Of a DNA stretch of 64,000 bases, positions 1-9,103 are shown one piece after another. The stretch is from positions 186,001-250,000 of the forward strand of contig NZ_VDYR01000001.1 of assembly GCF_006346325.1 (NCBI RefSeq), written 5' to 3'. The stretch is from Sphingomonas japonica. GTDB taxonomy: Bacteria; Pseudomonadota; Alphaproteobacteria; Sphingomonadales; Sphingomonadaceae. The translations under genes were made by a program, and so were the position numbers. The number at the start of each line of letters is the position of its first letter. Within the stretch, counting starts at the first letter, position 1. The notes under the pieces were generated by a model. That model saw only the letters and a program-made list of their open reading frames with translations. It was not told the DNA's origin and searched no databases.

Positions 1-576
1 GAAGTGCAGGCGATCGCCGACGATACCGCCGGGTCGAAGCTGACCGGGCGCGATCCGGTGCGCGCACACGAATTGACGATGGACGAGATCGAGAAGGGGC
101 AGGCCGATCCCGATTACGTGCTCAAGATGTCGAAGGGGCCCGAACAGGTCCGCCGTACCAAGGGGCCGCGCTACACGCCGGTTTCCAAGCGGCAGGACAA
201 GCCCGACGGCATAGCATGGATCATCCGCAACCATCCCGAGATTTCGGACGGCGCGATCGGCAAGCTGATCGGCACGACGCGTACGACGATCGGCGCGATC
301 CGCGACCGCAGCCACTGGAACATCGGCAACATCACGCCCAAGGATCCGGTAACGCTGGGACTGTGTTCGCAGCGCGAACTGGACGCGCTGGTCGCCAAGG
401 CGGCGAAGGCGGCGGGGATCGAGGCGCCGGTCGACACCACGCTCGACAGCGATCGCGAGAGCCTGATCGAGGAACTGCGTGCCGAGCGGATCGAGACCGC
501 GCGGCTGGCCGAGATGGCCGAGCGCGGCGAGCTGCCTGCGCCCAAGCCGTTGTTCGAGGACCCGTTCAAGCGGTGA
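1..576 (+). CDS. trcR: TrcR-type cell-cycle transcriptional regulator (DUF1013), 5' end missing
   Basis: The reading frame is open from the first base and ends at TGA 574-576, so the N-terminus lies outside the window. The visible 191 residues match the DUF1013/TrcR family, alphaproteobacterial DNA-binding regulators linked to cell-cycle transcription. A helix-turn-helix-like stretch (AWIIRNHPEISDGAIGKLIG, then TRTTIGAIRDRSHWNI) lies in the middle, followed by a charged, probably helical tail ending PLFEDPFKR. An internal GTG at base 4 is a poor start because the family normally carries roughly 30-40 more residues upstream. Assignment is by recalled family pattern. Confidence 0.82.
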   Translation, partial: EVQAIADDTAGSKLTGRDPVRAHELTMDEIEKGQADPDYVLKMSKGPEQVRRTKGPRYTPVSKRQDKPDGIAWIIRNHPEISDGAIGKLIGTTRTTIGAIRDRSHWNIGNITPKDPVTLGLCSQRELDALVAKAAKAAGIEAPVDTTLDSDRESLIEELRAERIETARLAEMAERGELPAPKPLFEDPFKR

Positions 577-642
577 CGTGACCGCGCGCAGTCGGCTTGC
601 TAGGCTCGCCCAAACCGCCGGGGGGCGATTCGGGAGCATAGC

Positions 643-1518
643 ATGTCCGACCTTCGTGCCCGCGCGATCCAAATCTACGACCAGTTCACCCACGAGCATC
701 GCGACCGGCGGCAATTGCTGCGCGAGATGGCGCTGCTCGCCGGTTCGGCCGCAGCGGCCGAGGTGCTGATCGCGTCGATCGCGGCGTCGCCGGCGGCCGC
801 GCAGCAGATCGATCCTGCCGATCCGCGGATCATCACGCGCAAGGGCGGCTATGCGATCGGCGGCGGCGAGATGCTGACCGGCTATTTCGCCGCGCCGCGC
901 AAGCCCGGACGCAAGGTCGGCGCGGTGATCGTGGTGCACGAGAATCGCGGGCTGACCCGTCATATCGAGGATGTCGCGCGGCGTGTGGCGCTCGACGGGT
1001 TCTTCGCGGTCGCGCCCGACTTCCTGACGCCGCAGGGCGGCACCCCCGCCGACGAGGATCGCGCGCGCGACCTGATCGGCACGCTCGATTACGACCGGGC
1101 ACTGGCGGGCGGCGTGGCGACGATCGCGCGACTGTCGCGGCTGAGCGGCGGCACCGGCAAGGTCGGCGCGGTCGGGTTCTGCTGGGGCGGGGGCTATGTC
1201 AATCGGCTGGCGGTCGCGGCGGGCAGCGCGCTGGCAGCGGCGGTGCCCTATTACGGCCCGGCTCCCGACCCGAGCGAAGCGGGAAAGGTCGAAGCGGCGA
1301 TGCTGATTCAGCTGGCCGGCAACGACACGCGGGTCAACGCGACGGCGCTGCCGTGGGGCGAGGCGCTGGAGGCGGCGGGCAAGCGCGTGACCGTCGAGAC
1401 CTATCCGGGGGTCGAGCACGCGTTCAACAACGATACGTCGGCGGAACGCTATGACGCCGCGGCGGCGAAGCTGGCGTGGCAGCGGACAACCGACCTGTTC
1501 AAGGCGACGCTCGCTTGA
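643..1518 (+). CDS. dienelactone hydrolase family protein, probably exported
   Basis: Alpha/beta hydrolase of 291 residues in the dienelactone hydrolase family, which hydrolyses esters or lactones using a Cys-Asp-His triad. The nucleophile elbow GFCWGGG is visible with Cys near residue 180, and VEHAFNN near residue 260 supplies the catalytic His. The N-terminus has a twin-arginine (DRRQLLREMALLAG) followed by an alanine-rich hydrophobic stretch ending in SPAAAQQ, suggesting Tat-dependent export. It is about 50 residues longer than cytosolic members because of this leader. The GST gene starts 55 bp downstream on the same strand. The natural substrate cannot be told. Confidence 0.85.
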   Translation: MSDLRARAIQIYDQFTHEHRDRRQLLREMALLAGSAAAAEVLIASIAASPAAAQQIDPADPRIITRKGGYAIGGGEMLTGYFAAPRKPGRKVGAVIVVHENRGLTRHIEDVARRVALDGFFAVAPDFLTPQGGTPADEDRARDLIGTLDYDRALAGGVATIARLSRLSGGTGKVGAVGFCWGGGYVNRLAVAAGSALAAAVPYYGPAPDPSEAGKVEAAMLIQLAGNDTRVNATALPWGEALEAAGKRVTVETYPGVEHAFNNDTSAERYDAAAAKLAWQRTTDLFKATLA

Positions 1519-1546
1519 CAGACAGGATTACAGATGTTCTTTATAT
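1515..1546 (+). promoter_or_regulatory. candidate promoter of the GST gene
   Basis: TTGACA at 1515-1520 overlaps the stop codon of the dienelactone hydrolase gene. An AT-rich CTTTATAT lies at 1539-1546, giving an 18-20 bp spacer. The position, about 30 bp before the GST start, fits a sigma-70 promoter, but the -10 element is imperfect. Confidence 0.35.
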
Positions 1547-1573
1547 GTTCCTGACCGACTCGGGAGGACGACC

Positions 1574-2206
1574 ATGGCCGATACGCTGATCCTGTATACC
1601 AACCCGATGTCGCGCGGACAGATCGCACGCTGGATGATCGAGGAGGTCGGTGCCGACTATACGACGCAAATCCTCGACTATGGCACGACGATGAAGGGGG
1701 AGGCGTACAGGGCGATCAACCCGATGGGCAAGGTGCCCGCGATCAAACATGGCGAGCGCATCGTTACCGAGGGCGCGGCGATCTGCGCCTATCTGGCGGA
1801 TGCGTTCCCGGATGCGGGGCTCGCTCCCGATGTGGCGGACCGGGCGGACTATTATCGCTGGATGTTCTTTGCCGCCGGACCGGTCGAGCATGCCGTGACC
1901 AATCGCTCGCTCGAGATCGCACCGACCGAGAAGCAGCAGATGATGGTCGGGTACGGGCAATATGACACGGTGGTCGAGTTGCTCGACGGATGGCTTTCGT
2001 CGCACGAGTATTTCGCGGGCGATCGCTTCACCGCGGCGGATGTCTATGCCGGGGCGCAAATCGTGTGGGGGGTCGGCTTCGGCACGCTTCCCAAATTGCC
2101 GTCGTTCGAAGCTTATGTCGCGCGGGTGAAGGCGCGTGAGGCGTATCAGCGGGCCAAGGCGATCGACGACGCGCTGATCGCGGAGATGCAGGGGGCGGGG
2201 GCATAA
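1574..2206 (+). CDS. glutathione S-transferase family protein
   Basis: 210-residue protein with an N-terminal thioredoxin-like domain (LILYTNPMSRGQIARW at residues 4-19, MGKVPAI cis-proline motif, and EGAAICAYLAD for glutathione binding) and a C-terminal helical domain ending with RFTAADVYAGA, the conserved GST N-capping box region. It probably conjugates or reduces electrophiles with glutathione in the cytosol. The ATG at 1574 follows GGGAGGA; an upstream in-frame extension back to 1451 runs through the previous gene and is rejected. The GST subfamily and substrate are not determined. Confidence 0.9.
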   Translation: MADTLILYTNPMSRGQIARWMIEEVGADYTTQILDYGTTMKGEAYRAINPMGKVPAIKHGERIVTEGAAICAYLADAFPDAGLAPDVADRADYYRWMFFAAGPVEHAVTNRSLEIAPTEKQQMMVGYGQYDTVVELLDGWLSSHEYFAGDRFTAADVYAGAQIVWGVGFGTLPKLPSFEAYVARVKAREAYQRAKAIDDALIAEMQGAGA

Positions 2207-2339
2207 GGCGATCGGCGGCAGTTGGCCAGTGTCCGGCGCCCACGCCGACGCTTCAGGATCGCCGGTAATCGATAGCAACGATCCGACCAATCGTCGGTTC
2301 GAATGACAGCCGCGCCAGGGGCGGCACCGGGGGGAACGA

Positions 2340-3746
2340 ATGATTTACAAGGCGCTTGCCCTGCTCGTTTTCATGGCGTTTCCGGCGATGGCGCAAACGG
2401 TGCCAACCGACAGTGGCCGGGTCTCTGGTAGCACCCAGGGAGGGGTGTCGAGCTGGAAGGGCATACCATTTGCCGCCCCGCCGGTCGGTGAACTGCGCTG
2501 GCGTGCGCCGCAGCCCGTGGCCAAGTGGAGTGGAGTTCGGCCAGCCATCGACTATGGGCACGACTGCATGCAGTTGCCGTTTCCCAGCGACGCCGCACCG
2601 CTCGGCACTACGCCGGCCGAGGACTGCCTGGTGCTCAATATCTGGAAGCCGGCCGGCGCAACGGACAAGTTGCCGGTGATATTCTGGATCTATGGCGGCG
2701 GCTTTGTGAACGGCGGAGCGTCGCCGCCCACCTATTCCGGGGCGAACCTGGCACGGCAGGGAGTGATGTTCGTCAGCGCCAACTATCGCGTCGGCCGGTT
2801 CGGCACCTTTGCGCATCCGGCATTGACCAAGGACGATCCCGACAACGGAATGCTCGGCAATTATTGGCACATGGACCAGTTGGCCGCGCTGAAATGGGTG
2901 CAGCGCAACATCGCCGCGTTCGGCGGCGACCCGGATAACGTAACGCTGACCGGAGAGAGCGCAGGCGGCATGTCGGTCAACGCGATCGTCACTTCGCCCG
3001 TGGCCGAGGGGCTGTTCGATCGCGCGGTCGTGATGTCGGGTGGCGACGGCCGGGGATCGGAGGCAAGCGGACTATCCGCAGCGGAGACGATCGGCATCGA
3101 TTTCGCTGCGAAGCACGGCATTGCGGCGGACGATCCGCAGGCCCTGGACAAGCTGCGCGCGCTGACCGCCGACCAGATCACCGACGGGCTGAACCTGACG
3201 GCATTGTTCGCGCCGTCAGGCGGACCGCGCACCTTTGCCAGCCCCTATGCCGATGGCATCAACGTCGTCGACGTCGCCAAGGCCTATTCCGGGGGCGATT
3301 TCCCCAAGGTTCCGATGATGGTCGGCGCGACGGACAATGATATCGGCGGCGCGACTGGCTATATGGTCGCCGGTGCCCGGCAAGTGGCCGCAGCGACCGC
3401 TGCGGCTGGCGCCCCGACATATCAATATCGCTTTTCCTACGTCGCCGAGACGTTGGGGAAAACGGGGGCAGACCATGCATCCGAAATTCCCTGGTTCTTC
3501 GACACCGTGGCGATCAAGTACGGCGACAGGACAGCGCCGCGCGACCTGGCGATGGCCAAGACGGTGAGTGCGTATCTGGTCAACTTTGCCAAGACCGGCG
3601 ATCCCAACGGCTCCGGCCTGCCGCACTGGCCGCGCTACGATCGCGCCGACGACCGGCTCATGGAGTTCGAGTCGAGCGGCGATGCGGTCGCAAAGTCCGA
3701 TCCGCTCGGTGCCAAGCTGGACGCTGGTGCGGTGGCTGGAGAATGA
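2340..3746 (+). CDS. carboxylesterase type B family, secreted
   Basis: 468-residue alpha/beta hydrolase with a short signal peptide (ALALLVFMAFPAMAQ) and the nucleophile elbow GESAGG near residue 205. Other family marks are the EDCLVLNIW segment, the oxyanion region WIYGGGFVNGG, and DHASEIPWFF with the likely catalytic His. It is shorter than the usual 500-550 residues. The acidic triad residue, usually Glu in NxDEG, falls in GATDNDIGG, so Asp may take its place. It hydrolyses carboxylic esters in the periplasm or outside; the substrate is unknown. GGGGGGAACGA precedes the ATG. Confidence 0.85.
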   Translation: MIYKALALLVFMAFPAMAQTVPTDSGRVSGSTQGGVSSWKGIPFAAPPVGELRWRAPQPVAKWSGVRPAIDYGHDCMQLPFPSDAAPLGTTPAEDCLVLNIWKPAGATDKLPVIFWIYGGGFVNGGASPPTYSGANLARQGVMFVSANYRVGRFGTFAHPALTKDDPDNGMLGNYWHMDQLAALKWVQRNIAAFGGDPDNVTLTGESAGGMSVNAIVTSPVAEGLFDRAVVMSGGDGRGSEASGLSAAETIGIDFAAKHGIAADDPQALDKLRALTADQITDGLNLTALFAPSGGPRTFASPYADGINVVDVAKAYSGGDFPKVPMMVGATDNDIGGATGYMVAGARQVAAATAAAGAPTYQYRFSYVAETLGKTGADHASEIPWFFDTVAIKYGDRTAPRDLAMAKTVSAYLVNFAKTGDPNGSGLPHWPRYDRADDRLMEFESSGDAVAKSDPLGAKLDAGAVAGE

Positions 3747-3767
3747 CGGGGCAGCGGCGTCGCTGCC

Positions 3768-4619
3768 CTATTGCTCCACGCGCGGGGTTGCCGGGAAGCG
3801 CGTGCGTGCTTGTGCGAAGACGCCGCGGGCTGCGGCGGCGCCCGGGGTGGTCGCGGTGGCGCCGACCCACCGCCAGTGCCACGGTTCCCACTTGACCTTT
3901 TGGGCGTTGCCCGCCGGAAAGGACAGCTCGAACCCGAATTTCGCGGCGTTGGCGAACAGCCATTTGCCGACCGGAGTGGTGCCGAAGCACGCCTCCGCAT
4001 CGGGGCAGCCATTCGGGCTGCGGGTGCCGAAATCGACGACATAGCCGGTGGCGTGCTCGCTATAGCCCGGCGGCGCGGAGGCCCAGGCGCGCTCGGCGAA
4101 GCTGCCGCTTTCGTCGGCATTGATGCCGCCGCAGAAGGTCGCGTTCTGGAGCTGGTAGGAGCGGTGGCACGACACTGCCCTGATCTGGCCCGCGACCAGC
4201 GGATCGCTGCCCGCCGCGGCGAGCATGCGCGACAGGTCGGCGAGCATGGCCGGATGGACCTTGCACGAACCGTCGGGGGATAGCTGCGGCGGGGCGGAGA
4301 CGAGCGCGGTGTCGCTGACCGGGGTGTAGGGCAGGTGATTGAACAGGCGACCATCGGAAGCCGAGTTGACGACGCCGCGTTCGCACAGGGCAAGGCGGCG
4401 CGGGGCGACGATTGGCGGAACATAGACGGGCGGCGGGGCGGCCGTGGGGGCGGGTGGCGCGGGCGCCGGGGCGGGGGGAGCGGGCGGTTCGGTGGCGCAG
4501 GCGGCGAGCGCGAGCAGCGATGCGCAAGCCAATGCGGGCAGTGATGCGCTCTGGCCTGCCAGCACGAGCAGCGATCGGCACTGGCCTGCCAGTGCGGGGC
4601 GTGGCACAGCGCGGGCCAT
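3768..4619 (-). CDS. M15-family D-Ala-D-Ala carboxypeptidase-like lipoprotein
   Basis: 283-residue VanY/M15-type peptidase. A lipoprotein signal ends in LLALAAC and is followed by a proline/alanine linker. The catalytic core shows zinc-site motifs SEHATGYVVDFG (His and Asp) and EPWHWRW (His). Such enzymes trim peptidoglycan stem peptides in the periplasm. Paired cysteines (AVSCHRSY, ATFCGG, GCPDAEACFG) suggest disulfides. The start at 4619 is chosen because it gives the lipobox; it overlaps the start codon of the divergent rluA-like gene. Part of the leader (LAGQCRSLLVLAGQSASLPA) comes from a short DNA duplication. Confidence 0.82.
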   Translation of the reverse strand: MARAVPRPALAGQCRSLLVLAGQSASLPALACASLLALAACATEPPAPPAPAPAPPAPTAAPPPVYVPPIVAPRRLALCERGVVNSASDGRLFNHLPYTPVSDTALVSAPPQLSPDGSCKVHPAMLADLSRMLAAAGSDPLVAGQIRAVSCHRSYQLQNATFCGGINADESGSFAERAWASAPPGYSEHATGYVVDFGTRSPNGCPDAEACFGTTPVGKWLFANAAKFGFELSFPAGNAQKVKWEPWHWRWVGATATTPGAAAARGVFAQARTRFPATPRVEQ

Positions 4620-5268
4620 GTTATCCGACAGAGTCCTGTTCATCGACGGCGAAGCGCTGGTGATCGATAAGCCGGCGGGGCTGCCGGTCGACGAGCCGCG
4701 CGACCGCAGCCCCAGCGTCACGTCGATGCTTGGCGAATTGACGTTCGGTTTCAAGCGCATTCCCCTGCCGGTGCATCGGCTCGACCGCGATACCAGCGGC
4801 TGCCTGCTCCTGGCGCGTAACCCCAAGGCGCACAAGCGGTTCCAGCAGGCGTTCGAATCGGGGGCGGTGCGCAAGCGCTATGTCGCGGTGCTCGACGGGG
4901 TGCCGGAGGCGACGGCCGGGCTGATCGACTTGCCGCTGGCCAAGGTTTCGACGCGCGAGGCGGGATGGCGGATGGTCGGCGATGCGAACGGCAAGGCGGC
5001 GCGGTCGCGCTGGAAGCTGATCGCGGTGCATGACGGCAGGGCCAAGGTGGCTTTTTATCCCGAAACCGGGCGTACGCATCAGATCCGTGTCCATGCCGCG
5101 GAGGGGCTGGGCATCCCGATCGTCGGCGATCCGGTATACGGAAAAGGCGGCGCGATGATGCTGCTGCACGCCGCCGAGCTGGGCGTGGTACGGCCGGGCA
5201 AGGACGACATCACCGCGCAGTCGGACCTGCCTGCGCGATTCGTCGCTGCGGGCTTCGGCGATGGCTGA
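4618..5268 (+). CDS. RluA-family pseudouridine synthase
   Basis: 216-residue pseudouridylate synthase. The RluA signature HRLDRDTSGCLLLARN carries the catalytic Asp, followed by RKRYVAVLDG and the C-terminal GRTHQIRVHAA and PIVGDPVYG motifs. There is no S4 domain, so it resembles the short RluA/TruC-like members that modify rRNA or tRNA uridines. The ATG at 4618 shares bases with the start codon of the divergent M15 peptidase gene, leaving no intergenic promoter space. The target RNA cannot be told from sequence. Confidence 0.88.
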   Translation: MLSDRVLFIDGEALVIDKPAGLPVDEPRDRSPSVTSMLGELTFGFKRIPLPVHRLDRDTSGCLLLARNPKAHKRFQQAFESGAVRKRYVAVLDGVPEATAGLIDLPLAKVSTREAGWRMVGDANGKAARSRWKLIAVHDGRAKVAFYPETGRTHQIRVHAAEGLGIPIVGDPVYGKGGAMMLLHAAELGVVRPGKDDITAQSDLPARFVAAGFGDG

Positions 5269-5310
5269 GGAACGGCTCTTCGACCTGCGGGTTCGACGGA
5301 TGCCGGAGCC

Positions 5311-5736
5311 ATGACCGCGATCCACATCACCCGCTCGATCGCGATCGACAGCGGCGAACTCGAGGAAAGCTTCACGCGTGCGTCGGGGCCGGGCGGGCAG
5401 CATGTCAACACCACCGACAGCGCGGTGCAGCTGCGCTTCGACGTGGCGAACTCGCCCAATCTTCCAGAAGCGGTCAAGCTGCGGCTGGCGGATCTCGCCG
5501 GGTCGCGGCTGACCAGGGACGGGGTGCTGGTGCTGCGCAGCGACGGCGCGCGGTCGCAGGAGATCAACCGGCGCGAGGTGCGCGAGCGGCTGTGCGACCT
5601 GATCCGCGAAGCTACGTTCGTGCCCAAGAAGCGACGCCCGACCAAGCCATCGCGGGCCGCGAAAGCGCGCCGGGTGGACGCCAAGAAGGGGCGTTCGCAG
5701 ATCAAGGCCGGGCGGGGGCGACCGGATCTGGATTAG
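5311..5736 (+). CDS. arfB: ArfB-type peptidyl-tRNA hydrolase (YaeJ)
   Basis: 141-residue release-factor-like protein with the GGQ motif (SGPGGQHVNTTDSAVQLR near residues 28-46) and a basic C-terminal tail (PKKRRPTKPSRAAKARR, then KKGRSQIKAGRGR). In ArfB this tail enters the mRNA channel of stalled ribosomes so that the GGQ domain can free the nascent chain. The length is usual for the family. It follows the pseudouridine synthase by 42 bp on the same strand. Confidence 0.92.
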   Translation: MTAIHITRSIAIDSGELEESFTRASGPGGQHVNTTDSAVQLRFDVANSPNLPEAVKLRLADLAGSRLTRDGVLVLRSDGARSQEINRREVRERLCDLIREATFVPKKRRPTKPSRAAKARRVDAKKGRSQIKAGRGRPDLD

Positions 5737-5820
5737 CCGGCCGGACCGCCTATGTGCGCAGGCCGGGCTGGAAGGGTTCCCGACTCCGCTCGAACCAATG
5801 AACTTTGCTGGAGCCCGACG

Positions 5821-6306
5821 ATGTACGACTTCACCGTTGCCGCCGACAGCAAGGCCGAGCTGTACCGCGACCTCCATTCCGCGCTCGACGCGCTGACCGC
5901 GGACGAGCCCGATGCGATCGCCAACATGGCCAACGCCGCTGCGCTGCTGTGGGAATATCTGCCGCAGCTCAACTGGGCGGGTTTCTATCGGCTGATCGGC
6001 GGCGAGCTGGTGCTCGGGCCGTTTCAGGGCAAGGCGGCGTGCATCCGCATCGCCATCGGCAAGGGCGTGTGCGGCGCGGCGGCGGCAACCCGCGCGACGC
6101 AACTGGTGGAGGACGTCCATGCCTTCCCGGGGCATATCGCCTGCGATGCGGCGAGCCGTTCCGAGCTGGTGGTGCCGATCATCGCCCATGGGAGGCTGAT
6201 CGGGGTGCTCGACCTCGACAGTCCCGTTCCGGCACGCTTCGACGCCGAGGACGCGGCGGGATGCGAGGCGCTGGTGGCGTTGCTGGCGCCGCGCATCGCC
6301 GGCTGA
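5821..6306 (+). CDS. msrC: GAF-domain free methionine-(R)-sulfoxide reductase-like protein
   Basis: 161-residue single GAF domain of the fRMsr (MsrC/YtsP) type, which reduces free methionine-R-sulfoxide. The typical NWAGFYRL, LGPFQGKAAC, GKGVCG and HIACD segments carry the three conserved cysteines of the family, and SELVVPI...GVLDLDSP follows. The ATG at 5821 is used; an in-frame extension back to 5752 lacks family similarity. It sits alone between arfB and the proline-rich exported protein gene. Confidence 0.87.
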   Translation: MYDFTVAADSKAELYRDLHSALDALTADEPDAIANMANAAALLWEYLPQLNWAGFYRLIGGELVLGPFQGKAACIRIAIGKGVCGAAAATRATQLVEDVHAFPGHIACDAASRSELVVPIIAHGRLIGVLDLDSPVPARFDAEDAAGCEALVALLAPRIAG

Positions 6307-6427
6307 CCCGGAACGGGACAGGGGTCGGGACGTTGCCGCGGTGCGATCGGCGGCGTTCGTGTGTTACTGCGTGCATGACCCATTTCCGGTTTGCCGAATG
6401 CGGCGGATCGGCGCGAGGAGTGATGTG

Positions 6428-7225
6428 ATGCGAGGCATGATGATCCCGGCGATCGCGATGGCGATCCCGTTCGCTGCGCTGTCCGGCACGGCGCAGGCAC
6501 AGCAGAGCGGCAGTGCGGTGGCGGTCGATCCGCAGGGCAATGTCGTCGACACGCGGCCCGGCGTCACGTGGCAGGACGACGACTATTATTCCGAGCGCAC
6601 CTATGACGACGGCGTCTATGACGATCGCGAGGACGATGACCGGGTAGTCTATCGCGACCCGCCACCGCCGCCGCCCGCGCCGATGCAGGATGCCGCCCCG
6701 CGCGTGACATTCGCGCCGCCGCAGGAAGTTGTGCAGGGACGCGCCGCGCCGACGGCACCGCCGCCTCCCCCGGTACGGCAGGCCGGCCCTCCGCCTCCGC
6801 CGCCCGCCGCTCCGCCGCCACCCCCGCAAGCGCGCGCCGATCGCGACGCGCCGCCACCGGTCCTGCGCCGCGAGCGCGAGGAGATGATGGCCGGAGAGCC
6901 GGGTGCACGCTATGCGCCGCCACCGCCGCGTGGGCATCGCGGGCATGACGCTCCGCCACCACCGCCCCCGCCCGGCTATTACGATGATGATGGCTATGCC
7001 GATGCGGGCGCCTACGATCGCTATTATGCCGATGGCTATGCCTATGCCGAAGATATGCGCGACTATCGCGAGCGCTATGCGCCGCCGCCGTCGGTAACGC
7101 ATACCGGGCCGGGCCAGGTGACCACGACGACGACCTATTCGGGCGACGGATATATCGAGGACGGCTATTATTTCCCGCCCGCGGTTACGACGACGGTGGT
7201 CGTCAATAATGGCTGCAATTGCTGA
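6428..7225 (+). CDS. proline-rich exported protein of unknown function
   Basis: 265-residue protein with a signal peptide (MIPAIAMAIPFAALSGTAQAQQ) and low-complexity runs of PPPPP, acidic/tyrosine segments (DDDYYSERTYDD) and a C-terminus with repeated TTT/VVV and a final NNGCNC. The start at 6428 follows AGGAG. Proteins like this occur widely in sphingomonads and probably sit in the cell envelope, but no domain is recognised. It converges with the M28 peptidase gene, with only three bases between stop codons. Confidence 0.7.
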   Translation: MRGMMIPAIAMAIPFAALSGTAQAQQSGSAVAVDPQGNVVDTRPGVTWQDDDYYSERTYDDGVYDDREDDDRVVYRDPPPPPPAPMQDAAPRVTFAPPQEVVQGRAAPTAPPPPPVRQAGPPPPPPAAPPPPPQARADRDAPPPVLRREREEMMAGEPGARYAPPPPRGHRGHDAPPPPPPPGYYDDDGYADAGAYDRYYADGYAYAEDMRDYRERYAPPPSVTHTGPGQVTTTTTYSGDGYIEDGYYFPPAVTTTVVVNNGCNC

Positions 7226-7228
7226 GCG

Positions 7229-8509
7229 TCAGCGGCGCGGGGCGCGTTCCCCGAACGTGACGATGCTCTCGGCGCCGCTGGCGGAAAGCGCCGATACGCC
7301 GATGAAGTGATCGTCGACGACGATCGGCAAGGTCAGTTGCGTGCCGGTCACGTCGCGCTGGTCGGTCCAGTCCTGCGTATCGGCGCGGCGCCAGCGAACA
7401 CGGTAGCGCGCCGCGCCGGGGACCTCGGTCCACGCCACCCTGGTATCGTAGGCAAGCGCGCCCTCGAGCGTGACCGTCCGAGGTGCGGCGGGCGCGCTGG
7501 CGAAGCGGCGTATCGCCGCGACGTTGAGTGCGGTGATCTTCGCGAGATAGGCGAAATCCATCTTTTCGGAGGTGTCGCCGTACGCGGTGCCATCCTCGCT
7601 GCGGACATTCTGGTGCTGGCCGCGATAGTTTTCGGCCGCAACCGAGAAGCGGACCGCGGGATAGCCGCGCGCCAGAAACGGTTCATGGTCGCCGCCGCGG
7701 CCGAAGCGATCGGGGCGGCGCACGAGGAAGGCATCGAGGCCGCCGGTTTCGTCGGCGAGCCCGTCGATCGCCTTGGCCAGCGCGCGCGAGGGGCCATCGT
7801 CTTCGCCGCCGATGGCGCGGCGCGCGCGGGCGGCGTCGCTGTCCTCGGCGCTACGGATGCCTTCGGAAAAGATGCGCACGGTGTCGGCGCGGACGGCGCC
7901 ATTGCCGCCGATACTGTTGCCGACGATGTCGTTGTTCAGCACCGCCGACACGGTCCAGCCGCGCTCGGCAGCGATGTCCGCGAGCAGCGTGCCGCCCCAC
8001 AGCCCCTGCTCCTCGCCCGACAAAAGCGCGTAGACGATCGTCGCGTCGAAGCGCTCGCGCGACAGGATGCGCGCAGCCTCGAGCACCAGCGCGGTGCCCG
8101 AGCCATTGTCGTTGGCGCCGGGTGCATCGCCCGCGGCATCCATGACGTCGCCGTTGATGCTGTCGATATGCGCCGCGACGATGACGACACGTCCGGGATC
8201 CGTGCCGCCCTGGAAGCCAAGCACGTCGACGACCTCGACCCCGCCGGGCGCACGCGGGCCGGTGAAGGTGCGCGCGACATTGGCGACGGTGATGCACTCG
8301 CCACATGCCTCGCCGATCTGGCCGAGGCGCTCGGCCGCCCAGCGCCGCGCAGCACCGATGCCGCGGTTCGGATCGGTAGTGCTCGACGCGGTGTGACGGG
8401 TGCCGAAATCCACCAGCGTCTCGACGTCCGCGCGCAGCCGGGCGGAGTCGGGAGCGTCCTGTGCGGCCGCGGGGGTTGCGAACAGGGCGAGCGGGACGAG
8501 GAGGCGCAT
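7229..8509 (-). CDS. M28-family zinc aminopeptidase, secreted
   Basis: 426-residue peptidase with a short signal peptide (MRLLVPLALFATPAAAQ). The co-catalytic zinc motifs of the M28 family are present: VIVAAHIDS (His), GANDNGSG (bridging Asp), SGEEQGLWG (Glu pair) and NNDIVG (Asp), with the final His in GGDHEPF. It probably removes N-terminal residues from peptides in the periplasm. The C-terminal 90 residues, after ALNVAAIRRFAS, look like a fibronectin-like beta domain (AWTEVPGAARYRVRWRR). Confidence 0.9.
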   Translation of the reverse strand: MRLLVPLALFATPAAAQDAPDSARLRADVETLVDFGTRHTASSTTDPNRGIGAARRWAAERLGQIGEACGECITVANVARTFTGPRAPGGVEVVDVLGFQGGTDPGRVVIVAAHIDSINGDVMDAAGDAPGANDNGSGTALVLEAARILSRERFDATIVYALLSGEEQGLWGGTLLADIAAERGWTVSAVLNNDIVGNSIGGNGAVRADTVRIFSEGIRSAEDSDAARARRAIGGEDDGPSRALAKAIDGLADETGGLDAFLVRRPDRFGRGGDHEPFLARGYPAVRFSVAAENYRGQHQNVRSEDGTAYGDTSEKMDFAYLAKITALNVAAIRRFASAPAAPRTVTLEGALAYDTRVAWTEVPGAARYRVRWRRADTQDWTDQRDVTGTQLTLPIVVDDHFIGVSALSASGAESIVTFGERAPRR

Positions 8510-8612
8510 GCGGCCAGGGTGGCGCTGAAGGGAGGTCAGGGCAAGGGCTACCAGCGAACGGCGTCGGGGGCGGCGAATGGCCTGGGGGGTGAACCGCCGG
8601 TATCCCTCGAGA

Positions 8613-9068
8613 TCAGCTCAGCCGATCGATCGCTTCGGAATCGAGGCTGCCGGGGATGATCATCAGCGGCACGGTCAGCGCGCCGGCATCGGCACCGGCG
8701 AAATGGCTGACCAGCGCGCCTGGCGCGCCGGTTGCGGCGGCGCCGAGCACCAGCGCGGCGATTTCGGGATTGTCGCGGATCATCTCGCGGATGATCTTGG
8801 GGCCGTCGCCTTTGAGCACGGTGATCGAGGGTTTCAGCCCCGATTCCTCGAGCAATGTCCCGGCCGCGCCGGTGACCAGCGCTTCGGCGCGCTGGTGCGC
8901 TTCGGCCTCGATCGTCGCCATCACGCCGCCCCATTGCACGAAGTCGGGCGTGGGGATGAGCGCGAGGATTTCGACGCTGCCGCCGGTCTTGACCGCGCGG
9001 CGTGCGGCGAAGCGCAAGGCGATCTCGCTTTCCGGACTTTCGTCGATGACGACCAGATAGGTGCGCAT
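8613..9068 (-). CDS. universal stress protein (UspA family)
   Basis: 151-residue single Usp domain: YLVVIDESPESEIALRFAAR at the N-terminus, a central KGDGPKIIREMIRDNPEIAALVLGA, and a C-terminal VPLMIIPG. The canonical ATP-binding GxxG(9)GS is only partly kept (LGAAATGAPGALVSHFAG). It probably acts in stress adaptation in the cytosol. The ATG at 9068 is preferred because GAGG lies just upstream; an in-frame TTG at 9077 is the alternative. A very long inverted repeat lies upstream. Confidence 0.85.
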   Translation of the reverse strand: MRTYLVVIDESPESEIALRFAARRAVKTGGSVEILALIPTPDFVQWGGVMATIEAEAHQRAEALVTGAAGTLLEESGLKPSITVLKGDGPKIIREMIRDNPEIAALVLGAAATGAPGALVSHFAGADAGALTVPLMIIPGSLDSEAIDRLS

Positions 9069-9103
9069 GATCCTCAATCTCCCCCGTCTCAGCTAGTCAA
9101 GCC

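Noticed and set aside
4621..6189. 522-codon reverse frame across rluA-like, arfB and msrC genes
   Set aside because: It spans three well-supported forward genes and has no domain similarity.
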